Positions 21,619 through 29,178 of a stretch of 64,000 nt of DNA are shown in pieces. The translations under genes were made by a program, and so were the position numbers. How positions within the stretch are numbered: position 1 is the stretch's first letter; each line of letters opens with the position of its first letter. Source of the DNA: Mesorhizobium sp. AR10. Lineage in GTDB: Bacteria > Pseudomonadota > Alphaproteobacteria > Rhizobiales > Rhizobiaceae. Location: assembly GCF_024746795.1 (NCBI RefSeq), contig NZ_CP080524.1:1116001-1180000 (forward strand). Reading direction: 5' to 3'. The notes under the pieces were generated by a model. It ran no database searches, was not told where the DNA came from, and was given only the letters and a program-made list of their open reading frames with translations.

Positions 21619-22041
21619 ATGGCCCGCATCTACAAGACCCGCACCTGGCACGACGAACTCTCGCCCTCGATGGAGGAAATGGAGTTCCTGGCGCTGGAGG
21701 CGTACGCGCATCTGCCGGAGGATTTTCGCAAGCTGACCGGCGAGATCGTCATCCAGATCGCCGAATTCCCGACCGACGAGATCATGGACGACCTGTCGCT
21801 GGAAACGCCCTTCGACCTGCTCGGCCTGTTCGAGGGACGCGGCATCGCCGAGCGCTGGAATCCGCAGACTGGCGAGGGGCCGAACCGCATCACGCTCTAC
21901 CGCCGCGCCATCCTCGACTACTGGTCCGAGAACGAGGAGACGCTGGGCGACATCGTCACCCATGTGCTCATCCATGAGATCGGCCACCACTTTGGTCTCT
22001 CAGATGATGACATGGAGAAGATCGAAGAGGCGGCGGAGTAG
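21619..22041 (+). CDS. Zincin-like metallopeptidase family protein (PF06262-type)
   Basis: The 140-residue acidic protein carries a zincin motif HEIGHHFGLSD (His119, Glu120, His123, with Asp129 as the likely third ligand) close to its C-terminus. Acidic residues MEEMEF at the front and the RITLYRRAIL strand are typical of this small cytosolic family of unknown substrate. AAAGGA precedes the ATG at 21619; the frame is open further upstream without conservation. Confidence 0.85.
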   Translation: MARIYKTRTWHDELSPSMEEMEFLALEAYAHLPEDFRKLTGEIVIQIAEFPTDEIMDDLSLETPFDLLGLFEGRGIAERWNPQTGEGPNRITLYRRAILDYWSENEETLGDIVTHVLIHEIGHHFGLSDDDMEKIEEAAE

Positions 22042-22198
22042 ACGGATTCCTCCGTCAGGCTCCCAGTGAACCTACGCCAGGCGACCTCCATTCGTCGGGC
22101 CACGAATCCGCGTCATTTCGACAACCGGACTCCTTGAACTGTTCGCACACCTCGTGAAATGGTAGCCTTCATTTGGCCTGAAACGGTGCAAATCAGAC

Positions 22199-23248
22199 AT
22201 GAAGCGACGCAAGCCCGACGATAGCGGTCCCCTGTCGGTTGCGATTGTCGCAACGCCGGAGGCGGCAGCCTCGGTGGTCTACGGCATCTACGAAGTCATG
22301 TCCTCGGTAGGGCTCGCATGGCAGCTCTTGCACCGGCAGAGCCCCGCGCCGGTCTTCAAGCCGGTTGTGCTTTCCATGGTCGGTCAACCGTTCCGTACGT
22401 TCAACGGCGCGACAATCCACCCCAACGGCCGATTTGGCGATCATCCGTCGCCCGACATCGTGATCATACCGGACCTGGCGGTCATGCCGGGCGAACCCGT
22501 GCCCAACACCTATTCCGCCATCGCCGACTGGATCGGCGGAGCCCACGCCAACGGCGCCATTGTGTGCTCTGTCTGTACGGGTTCAACTCTGCTTGCTCTG
22601 ACCGGCCTGCTCGATGGAGAAGATGCAACCACCCATTGGGCGTGGGAGAGCGATTTTCGCAGCCGGTTTCCCCAGGTCAAACTGCGAAAGGAGCGCGTGC
22701 TGGTGCCGGCCGGCGAAGGTCACCGCATCATCACAGCCGGCAGCACGACGTCCTGGCACGACCTGCTGCTCTATCTCATCGCGCGCGTCCACAGCCTGGA
22801 GGAGGCGCGTCGCATCGCGAAGTTCTTCCTTCTGCAGTGGCATGCGGACGGGCAGCTTCCGTTCGCATCCCTCACGGTCACGCGCCAGCACAAAGACCCT
22901 CTGATCGCGGCCGCGCAACTCTGGGCAGCCGACAATTATGCAAGCATGAATCCGGTCTCGGCGATGGTCGAGCAGAGCGGGCTTACCGAGCGCAGCTTCC
23001 TGCGTCGCTTTCGGGCCGCCACCGGCCAATCACCCGTTGAATATGTCCAGACGCTGCGCATCGAAGAAGCCAAGCACCTTCTCGAAGCCACCGACATGCT
23101 GCCGGACGACATAGCGGGCGAGGTTGGTTACGCCGAGGCGTCGAGTTTCCGCCGCTTGTTCAAGCGACTTGTAGGTCTTTCGCCAGCCGCGTACCGCCGC
23201 CGCATGCTTCCGCCCCCGTCTGCGTTTTTCCAGGCTCCCGCCGGATAG
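22199..23248 (+). CDS. GlxA-type AraC-family transcriptional regulator with DJ-1/PfpI domain
   Basis: The 349-residue protein has an N-terminal DJ-1/PfpI (class I glutamine amidotransferase-like) domain (about 12-200), including the nucleophile-elbow-like CSVCTGSTLLALTGLLDG, and two C-terminal AraC helix-turn-helix units (about 235-330; SGLTERSFLRRFRAATGQSP and the second helix DIAGEVGYAEASSFRRLF). Such regulators control nearby accessory enzymes. It is followed after 350 bases by the exported CMD protein on the same strand, a plausible target. Confidence 0.88.
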   Translation: MKRRKPDDSGPLSVAIVATPEAAASVVYGIYEVMSSVGLAWQLLHRQSPAPVFKPVVLSMVGQPFRTFNGATIHPNGRFGDHPSPDIVIIPDLAVMPGEPVPNTYSAIADWIGGAHANGAIVCSVCTGSTLLALTGLLDGEDATTHWAWESDFRSRFPQVKLRKERVLVPAGEGHRIITAGSTTSWHDLLLYLIARVHSLEEARRIAKFFLLQWHADGQLPFASLTVTRQHKDPLIAAAQLWAADNYASMNPVSAMVEQSGLTERSFLRRFRAATGQSPVEYVQTLRIEEAKHLLEATDMLPDDIAGEVGYAEASSFRRLFKRLVGLSPAAYRRRMLPPPSAFFQAPAG

Positions 23249-23598
23249 AAGATTGCGCAGGCCCATCTGCAGCATGAAATCGGCCTGCGCGCCAACGTGT
23301 CCGTTTCGGACCGTTTCCTTCCAAACCTGACCTGTTCGCCAAAGCGCCTCCCGCATAGACACCAGCCACCCAAGTGGAACCCGGCTCACTGCTCAACGAC
23401 ATGGAGCAATGCCGACGAACATTTGGGGAGTCTGTCGATGCCGACCCGAAGCCGTCCTGGAACGGATGTATCCGGTCCCGCCGGCAGCAACTTCGATCGA
23501 GGCCAAGCTTCGAAACTTCACAACCCGGCCGGACCATAAGGGTTCGTTCGAAACCGTTCGCTCGCTTCAAAGACGGGTGAACTTGAAAGGAAATGATC
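23249..23598. other. Gap of about 350 bp with no gene seen
   Basis: Neither strand shows a reading frame with a ribosome-binding site and protein-like composition. The GAAAGGA directly before the next ATG is the only signal I can support. A promoter for the CMD gene should lie here, but no clear -35/-10 pair or palindrome was found. Confidence 0.5.
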
Positions 23599-24039
23599 AT
23601 GAAACTGACCTACCTCGCTGCAGCTTTCGCTGCTTCCATCCTCGCTTTTGCAGCACCGGCCGAAGCCCAGCAGATGCCGACGCCCGAACAGACCTACAGC
23701 GACGTTCAGGCGACCTACGGCTTCGTGCCAGGCTACGTGAAGGCATATCCCAAGAGTGCCGTCGCCGGCGCATGGGCCTTCAGCAAAGGTCTGGCAATGG
23801 ACTCGAGCAACAAGCTCGATCCGAAAGTCAAATCGCTGATCAACCTCGCGGTCGCGGCGCAGATCCCCTGCCAGTACTGCATCTGGCTCGAGACGAGCCT
23901 CGCCAAGAAAGCGGGCGCGACGGACGAGGAAGTCGCCGAAGCGGTCGTGCAGGCAGCCTATGTTCGCCACTGGAGCACGGTGTTGAACGGTCTTCAGGTG
24001 GATTTTGAAACCTTCAAAGCCGACTTCGGCGGAGAGTAA
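23599..24039 (+). CDS. Exported carboxymuconolactone-decarboxylase (AhpD-like) family protein
   Basis: A 146-residue protein with a cleavable signal peptide (MKLTYLAAAFAASILAFAAP then AEAQQ). The mature CMD domain includes an AhpD-like redox pair, PCQYC (Cys91 and Cys94), followed by a helix with acidic residues. CMD proteins with CxxC act as peroxidase partners or thiol-disulfide enzymes; a periplasmic one is unusual and its partner is unknown. The start at 23599 rather than 23593 places GAAAGGA at proper distance. A small membrane protein follows on the same strand. Confidence 0.8.
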   Translation: MKLTYLAAAFAASILAFAAPAEAQQMPTPEQTYSDVQATYGFVPGYVKAYPKSAVAGAWAFSKGLAMDSSNKLDPKVKSLINLAVAAQIPCQYCIWLETSLAKKAGATDEEVAEAVVQAAYVRHWSTVLNGLQVDFETFKADFGGE

Positions 24040-24150
24040 GAGCAGGTCTCGATTGTTCCAGGCAGGGCGGCTGCTCGCTGCCCTGCCTTTGCCCCGACAA
24101 AGCAACGGGCCGGAGACCCGCGGCAAAGGCGCCGCCGGAAGGAAATGACA

Positions 24151-24393
24151 ATGGAACTCTTGGTCAACATCGCGAACATTCTCTATGTGATCGCTTACTT
24201 CACCATGGACATGCTGCGCTTGCGTCTGCTGACGATCGTGGCGGCCTGCTGCCTGGCAGCATATTTTTACAGCCAGCCGGAGCCAATGCTCAATGTGGTC
24301 GCCTGGAACATGTTCTTCATCAGCCTGAACATGATCCAGATCTTTCGCCTTCTCAAAAATCGGGCGAAGCCGATTGCGCCAAGTCAGGCCTGA
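24151..24393 (+). CDS. Small membrane protein with three hydrophobic segments
   Basis: The 80-residue protein is almost entirely membrane: LLVNIANILYVIAYFTMDML, LLTIVAACCLAAYFYSQPEP and VVAWNMFFISLNMIQIFRLL, then a short basic tail. The pattern (Arg-Leu-Arg between segments 1 and 2, Gln-Pro before segment 3, Asn-Met-Ile-Gln-Ile at the end) recalls the membrane part of bacterial Popeye-like proteins but without the cyclic-nucleotide-like domain; this is an impression, not a search. GGAAGGA is well placed for the ATG at 24151. It lies 111 bases after the CMD gene and is convergent with the sulfite oxidase gene. Confidence 0.6.
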   Translation: MELLVNIANILYVIAYFTMDMLRLRLLTIVAACCLAAYFYSQPEPMLNVVAWNMFFISLNMIQIFRLLKNRAKPIAPSQA

Positions 24394-24501
24394 AGCCAAC
24401 GCGGTGCCGAATGTGCATGCCGAGCCCGCCGGCATCAGTTGAATTGCGTATGACGCGCTGATTTTCTCTTTGGCGATGCCCCTGCGTCGCAGCAATGTTT
24501 C

Positions 24502-25656
24502 TCAAGCGATCTTGACGCGCCGTGTCACCTGACCATTGCTCTCCCAGTATGTGTGCTTCTTGGCGATCAAGGGGTCGTCCATTGCTGGTTGAACCTGTCC
24601 CGTGGTGCTCACCGCGCGCGAGGTCACCGTGTGTTCTCCCGGCGAGGGGTTTGCCCAGGGCAGGGACCAGATTTTCCAGGCGTGTTCGGCCTCCTCACTG
24701 TGGTCGATGGTCGCTGGCGCCCAGGGCGCTTGGTCGATTTGCACTTCGACCCGATCGATCGGTGCCCCCCAGGCTGCCCCGACGATGGAGTAGTCCGAGC
24801 CTTTCCGGGTGACCTTCGCGGGCGCCGACTTTAGCAGCGACCGGCCCACCGAGGTCTCGGTCCATACGGTCTCGCCATTGTGCTCTTCCTCCCGGATGGT
24901 GACATAGTCGCGGGCCATCATAAGGCTCATGAACCTTGTGTCGCGAACCTCGATGCGCTTCAGCCACTTGACGTTGGCGATCCCGTACCAGCCCGGAGCA
25001 ATGAGCCGCAGCGGGAAACCATTGGGCGCCGGCAAGGCGGCACCGTTCATTTCATAGCAAAGCAGATTGTCGGGGTTCATCGCGTCGGCGAGCGACATGC
25101 TGCGCGCGAAATTCTGCTTCATCTTGACGTCGCGTATCGGGATCTCGCTTTCGTCGGTGCCGAAAAAGACGACCTCGATGCCATTTTCCAGCACGCCGGC
25201 TTCCTCGAGGATCGGGGCGAGCGGCGTCCCAGCCCAACGGGCATTGCCGATGCCGCCGGTGAAAAACGGAAAACCGTGATTGCCCGAGCATTCCACCGTG
25301 AAAACGACTTCCTGCCGCGGCCGCGCCCTGATGTCGGCGAGCGTCAACTTCAGGGGCTTCTTGACCCGGCCCCCGATCTCAATGGACCATGTCTTCTCGT
25401 CGATCGTTGGTCGATCGAAATGCGAGATGCTGAAGAACTTGTCGTTTGGCGTTATCCAGCTATCCAGATCCTCCCAGACAAGCTGCGTCTTGATACCTGC
25501 CGGATTGGGATTTTCGGTCGGCTGATCCAGCCACGGAACAACTTCCTCGCCCGCCTGTGTTGGAAAAGCGTAAGCGCGCGAAGTATGGAGAGCAGCAATT
25601 GCGACTAGAGCCGCGCTTCCTCCAACAAGAATTTCTCTGCGTTGAAAATCAGGCAT
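24502..25656 (-). CDS. Sulfite oxidase-like molybdopterin enzyme, Tat-exported
   Basis: The 384-residue protein starts with a Tat-type signal (RREILVGGSAALVAIAALH). The sulfite-oxidase molybdopterin domain follows, with the molybdenum-ligating cysteine in FTVECSGNHGF (Cys123) and the NGFPLRLIAPGWYG and VKWLKRIEV segments. The C-terminal immunoglobulin-like Mo-co dimerisation domain contains GAAWGAPIDRVEVQID. No heme domain is fused, so a separate electron acceptor is needed. GGAGG precedes the ATG. Family members oxidise sulfite in the periplasm; the exact substrate is not proven. The neighbouring exported CMD protein could be functionally linked. Confidence 0.85.
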   Translation of the reverse strand: MPDFQRREILVGGSAALVAIAALHTSRAYAFPTQAGEEVVPWLDQPTENPNPAGIKTQLVWEDLDSWITPNDKFFSISHFDRPTIDEKTWSIEIGGRVKKPLKLTLADIRARPRQEVVFTVECSGNHGFPFFTGGIGNARWAGTPLAPILEEAGVLENGIEVVFFGTDESEIPIRDVKMKQNFARSMSLADAMNPDNLLCYEMNGAALPAPNGFPLRLIAPGWYGIANVKWLKRIEVRDTRFMSLMMARDYVTIREEEHNGETVWTETSVGRSLLKSAPAKVTRKGSDYSIVGAAWGAPIDRVEVQIDQAPWAPATIDHSEEAEHAWKIWSLPWANPSPGEHTVTSRAVSTTGQVQPAMDDPLIAKKHTYWESNGQVTRRVKIA

Positions 25657-25993
25657 GTTGTTTACCTCCCAGTTGATCCGAAACAGGCTCAACGTGCCTT
25701 GGGCCGTAGCCTGACCACGGATAGGCGAGACAAATAAACATATGCCCACCCGGAAGTATCCGGGCAGGTTAGGCAAGCATCGACACACGCAAGCATGTGA
25801 AGCGCTGGACGAAATTTCAGCTTGCGTTTGGCACCCTAAGACTGCGCCTTCGGAAAGGAAGTGTCCACAACCTGAACGGGACATGATGATTTTACGACAT
25901 TTCAGATCGACGACTCCAGCCGCGCCCCGTTCGCTATGGTTGGCGGGTTCTTTTCATCTGTTCGGCCGATGTGCCGGGTCCGGCCTCCCGGGA
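25657..25993. other. Gap of about 337 bp with no gene seen
   Basis: It lies between the 5' end of the sulfite oxidase gene and the 3' end of the TetR gene, so the promoter of the former should be here. A small hairpin CCCGG-AAGTAT-CCGGG is visible near 25750. No reading frame looks real. Confidence 0.5.
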
Positions 25994-26635
25994 CTACGCT
26001 TTGGATGGGTTGGTCATCCGGCTGATGAAAAGACTGAGCGCCTTCTGCACGGCGAGGGATGGCGGCTCGGACGGATGCCACTGCGGAAAATGACCATCAA
26101 CCACCATTCGTGCCAATCCATAGACAAAGGCACGAGCGGCAAGAACCAGATGATCGAAGTCCGCGTTCGCAGCCAGCTTACCCTGCTGTTGCGCTTGGGT
26201 CAGCAGGTCGATCATCTTCCGGCGAATGGCTTCATTCTGACCCCGAAGACTGTCCGACCCGTCGAAATCGATCAGCGTTCGGGAACTGATGATCTGGAAA
26301 TGCGTGGGATTGGCAATCGCCCATTGCAGATAGCCTTGCCCGATTGCTTCGAAGGCCACGATGGGATCTGCGCTGTCGACTTCTGAAAGTGCATTGGCAA
26401 CGGCCTCTGTCAGCCGGTTCATGGCCTGTTCGGCGACTGCGGTCAGCAGCGCTGTTTTCGATTGAAAATGCCGGAAGGGTGCGCCGGGGGAAACGCCGGC
26501 CCGCTTTGCGGCTTCGCGCACGCTCACATTGTCGGGGCCGCCCTCCTCGACAAGCTGAATCGCGGCATCGATCAGCGTGTCGCGCAAATTGCCATGGTGG
26601 TAGCTGGTGCGGGCAGGCGTCCTGGCTTTTGCCAT
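25994..26635 (-). CDS. TetR-family transcriptional regulator
   Basis: The 213-residue protein has a typical TetR helix-turn-helix: HHGNLRDTLIDAAIQLVEEG, then SVREAAKRAGVSPGAPFRHF and the FQSKTALLTAVAEQAM segment, followed by an all-helical ligand-binding domain (TetR_C-like). The ATG at 26635 follows AAGGGAAAGAG; a GTG at 26680 is in frame. It is divergent from a membrane-protein gene, and twin TGTAA-N7-TTACA palindromes lie between them, so autoregulation and control of the divergent gene are likely. Confidence 0.88.
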   Translation of the reverse strand: MAKARTPARTSYHHGNLRDTLIDAAIQLVEEGGPDNVSVREAAKRAGVSPGAPFRHFQSKTALLTAVAEQAMNRLTEAVANALSEVDSADPIVAFEAIGQGYLQWAIANPTHFQIISSRTLIDFDGSDSLRGQNEAIRRKMIDLLTQAQQQGKLAANADFDHLVLAARAFVYGLARMVVDGHFPQWHPSEPPSLAVQKALSLFISRMTNPSKA

Positions 26636-26693
26636 CTCTTTCCCTTCGTCCCGTAGCACTGCATCACGCGTTTGTAGCACGATCCGCGATTTA

Positions 26694-26742
26694 TGTAATC
26701 ACTGTTTACAAATCCGGCAACAGCATGTAAGCAGTGATTACA
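26694..26742. promoter_or_regulatory. Twin TGTAA-N7-TTACA operator between tetR and divergent gene
   Basis: Two 17-bp palindromes, TGTAATCACTGTTTACA (26694-26710) and TGTAAGCAGTGATTACA (26726-26742), lie 32 bp apart centre to centre, about three helical turns. The second is nearly the reverse complement of the first, differing at one base. Position between a TetR gene and its divergent neighbour marks them as the likely operator pair. Confidence 0.75.
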
Positions 26743-26803
26743 GATGGATCGGAACAGGCCTGCGGTCTTCGCGGCTCCCGAATTCCCGGATGAGGAGACG
26801 ACC

Positions 26804-27493
26804 ATGCTCGCCAGAACCGCCGAACCCCGCCGTCCGCAATCGGTCACTTCGTTTCAGAGTCCAGCCGAAGGGCCTCGGCACAAGGAGAATCTCGCGACCG
26901 TTCAGTCGAGCGCGGCTGTGCCCAGCGTCACGCTCTATCGGCTTGCCTCCGTCGCCGGTGTGGGAAGCGCGCTCATTCTTCTGGTCAATGCGGCCAAACG
27001 CAGCGCGCTCATTGCGACCACCGATCTGACGCAACTTCTCGCGCCAGTCGCCGAGATATTGGCGCTTGGCCTCGTCGTAGGCCTGTTCCTTGCGTTTGGC
27101 CGGCGCGCGGGCCTGCTCGGCACGATCGCGTTTGCCGTCAACTTCTTTGCACTGGCAGGTTTGGTGGGCGTGGAAGTGGTGATCAATCTCGTATTTTCGA
27201 AACTTCCGCTGACAACCATCATCGACCTGCGCGCCGGGCCACTCGGACTGGCCCTGGTCGTCAGTTCGGTTCTTTTTCTGCTTGGGACGCTGGCGTTTGT
27301 GATCTCGCTTGTCGTTGCAAGAGGCGTGCCGCGCATTCCTCTCGCGCTCTATTTCATGGGCGCGGTGCCGATCGCACTGCGTGCATTCGTGCCGGAATGG
27401 GCTCTTGACCTGGGCCTGGTGATTCTTGCGGCAGCGATCGCCTGGCTGGCCGGATGGCTGTGGATACGGGCGAGCGCGCCTACCAGTCGCTGA
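26804..27493 (+). CDS. Multi-pass membrane protein, probable TetR target
   Basis: The 229-residue protein has a polar N-terminus of about 40 residues and then six hydrophobic segments (for example LYRLASVAGVGSALILLVNA, LGLVVGLFLAF, TIAFAVNFFALAGLVGVEVV and LGLVILAAAIAWLAGWLWI). No family is recognised. GAGGAG precedes the ATG at 26804; an ATG at 26746-equivalent upstream (26744) lies inside the operator region and has no site. Its last 14 bases overlap the end of the convergent DUF1737 gene. Confidence 0.65.
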   Translation: MLARTAEPRRPQSVTSFQSPAEGPRHKENLATVQSSAAVPSVTLYRLASVAGVGSALILLVNAAKRSALIATTDLTQLLAPVAEILALGLVVGLFLAFGRRAGLLGTIAFAVNFFALAGLVGVEVVINLVFSKLPLTTIIDLRAGPLGLALVVSSVLFLLGTLAFVISLVVARGVPRIPLALYFMGAVPIALRAFVPEWALDLGLVILAAAIAWLAGWLWIRASAPTSR

Positions 27494-27686
27494 GCTTGGT
27501 GTCGGGCCCATATTCCTGACCCTCGACATCCTTCACCACCGCCTGCCCGCAGCGCATGGTCTTGGTCTTCTTGTCGTAGGCATAGGTCGGCGAGCCGAAC
27601 AGGTGCCAGCCCTTGTTCATCGCCGCCGTCACTTTGTGGCAGAAGCTGGAATCGTCCGGAGCGGACAGAAAGCGGTAGAGTTTCAT
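27480..27686 (-). CDS. DUF1737 domain protein
   Basis: A 68-residue protein beginning MKLYRFLSAPDDSSFCHKVT and containing GWHLFGSPTYAYD and RCGQAVVKDVEG, the pattern of the DUF1737 family of small cytosolic proteins of unknown function. AGGGA precedes the ATG at 27686. The 3' end overlaps the convergent membrane-protein gene. A CitE-like gene lies 49 bases downstream on the same strand. Confidence 0.8.
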   Translation of the reverse strand: MKLYRFLSAPDDSSFCHKVTAAMNKGWHLFGSPTYAYDKKTKTMRCGQAVVKDVEGQEYGPDTKLSDW

Positions 27687-27735
27687 TTTAGTCCCTGTCG
27701 TGAGTAGCCATAACCCGCTCGCATCCATCGAGCAT

Positions 27736-28632
27736 TTATGCCCCGATGGCCGCCGCCTTCGCCAGCAGCTTTTCGGCCTGCGTCAAGTGCAGCCGCTCGA
27801 CCATTTTTCCGTTCAGCGCAAGCACGCCCTTGCCGGCATTTTCGGCGAGCGCGAAGGCATCTTTCACCGCACGCGCCTCGGCCACCGCTTCGGGCGCCGG
27901 CGCAAAGGCGCGGTTGGCGGCCTCGATCTGGGCCGGGTGGATAAGGGTCTTGCCGTCGAACCCCATGGCGGCGGCTTCCGCGCATTCGCGTGCAAAGGCG
28001 TCGAGATCGCGAAAATCGTTGGAGACGCCGTCGAGCATGTCGAGGCCGCCGGCGCGCGCCGCCAGCAGCATCTGCATCAGCCATGGCACGAGGTAGCGCC
28101 GGTCAGGCGTGACCAGCACGCCGGTTTCCTTGATCAGGTCATTCGTTCCGGCAACGAAACAAGTGAGCCGCGAGGCCAGATCACGGCCGAGCTCGGCGAT
28201 GGCGCCGATGTTGAGCATGGCCTTGGGCGTCTCGATCATCGCCCATAGTTTCACCGCATCGGGGGCGAAATTGTCGTCCAGCACGTCGCCAACTTCGAGA
28301 ATGTCGCGCGGCGTGTCGACCTTGGGCAAAAGGATGCCATCGGGCTCGCATTTGGCCATGGCCAGCAGGTCATCGGTGCCCCACTCGCTGGCGAGCGCGT
28401 TGACGCGCACGATCATCTCGCAGCGGCGGCCATCGTGGTTGGCAACTGGGCGTTTGGCGAAAATGCCCGCCAGTTTTTCGCGGGCGGAACTCTTGTCGGC
28501 CGGTGCGACGGCGTCTTCGAGATCGATGATGACGGCATCGCAGGCCAGGGTTGCAATCTTGGCCAGCGCCTTGTCGTTTGAGGCCGGGATGTAGAGCACC
28601 GAGCGGCGCGGACGGTAGGTTTCGGTTGTCAT
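27736..28632 (-). CDS. CitE/HpcH-family CoA ester lyase
   Basis: The 298-residue protein is a TIM-barrel lyase of the citrate lyase beta / malyl-CoA lyase family. It shows RRSVLYIPASNDKALAK at the N-terminus, VIIDLEDAVAP with the Mg-binding acidic residues, RVNALASEWGTDDL, LWAMIETPKAMLN with the catalytic/metal Glu, and GFDGKTLIHPAQIEAAN near the end. Substrates may be malyl-CoA, methylmalyl-CoA or citramalyl-CoA. The ATG at 28632 is chosen; the longer frame to 28782 only reads through the adjacent repeat. No lyase partner subunits are nearby, so it probably acts alone. Confidence 0.88.
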   Translation of the reverse strand: MTTETYRPRRSVLYIPASNDKALAKIATLACDAVIIDLEDAVAPADKSSAREKLAGIFAKRPVANHDGRRCEMIVRVNALASEWGTDDLLAMAKCEPDGILLPKVDTPRDILEVGDVLDDNFAPDAVKLWAMIETPKAMLNIGAIAELGRDLASRLTCFVAGTNDLIKETGVLVTPDRRYLVPWLMQMLLAARAGGLDMLDGVSNDFRDLDAFARECAEAAAMGFDGKTLIHPAQIEAANRAFAPAPEAVAEARAVKDAFALAENAGKGVLALNGKMVERLHLTQAEKLLAKAAAIGA

Positions 28633-28722
28633 GGCACGATCTATGCCGCCTGTGGGCGGTTGAGGCAAGCAGCCAGGATAATCGCTTCGGACAGTCATAG
28701 GCCAATCGCCAAAGTTGGCGCC

Positions 28723-28889
28723 GCCCCTCATTGCCCTGCCGGGCATTTCTCCCCGTAAACGGGAGAAAGAAGCTGGCCGCAACGCCGGCGCCTTTCTTGC
28801 AACGTTGGTGATTGGCGAAATCGGCGACGAGAGCCCCTTCTCCCCGTCACTATACGGGGAGAAGTGCCCGGCAGGGCGATGAGGGGCAG
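28723..28889. repeat. RIME-like intergenic element, copy A2 (inverse of 760-927)
   Basis: The sequence starts GCCCCTCATTGCCCTGCCGG and ends CCGGCAGGGCGATGAGGGGC. It contains TTCTCCCCGTAAACGGGAGAA and a core with TTGGTGATTGGCGAAATCG, all in reverse complement to 760-927. It is non-coding and lies in the 546-bp gap 28633-29178. The remaining part of that gap (28890-29178) shows no gene and should hold the promoter of the DUF4173 operon. Confidence 0.75.
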
Positions 28890-29178
28890 CGCCACCCCCG
28901 CGAGTATGAGTGGCAAATATTCAAACCTGAAATGATTGCTGCACAAAAACTGCACGCGATTGCGGGAAATCTCCTCGGCTCCGCCCCGCCGTTTCCATGC
29001 GAACCGGCGACAAGGGCGGCATGCAACAGCGAGAAAAACCCCGTTGGTCCCTGCCGTACCGGCTCCGCAGCGAAAGCTGGTGGCTTGTCGATCCGCCCCT
29101 GGTGACGGCAACCCTCCTCCCTTTCACCTTGAAATACCCGCCCAGATATGCCGGTCGGGTCGCCAGGAAAGCTCGTTC

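Noticed and set aside
28633..28782. N-terminal extension of the CitE-like protein
   Set aside because: The extra 50 residues are translated from the RIME-like element; the family N-terminus begins at the ATG at 28632.
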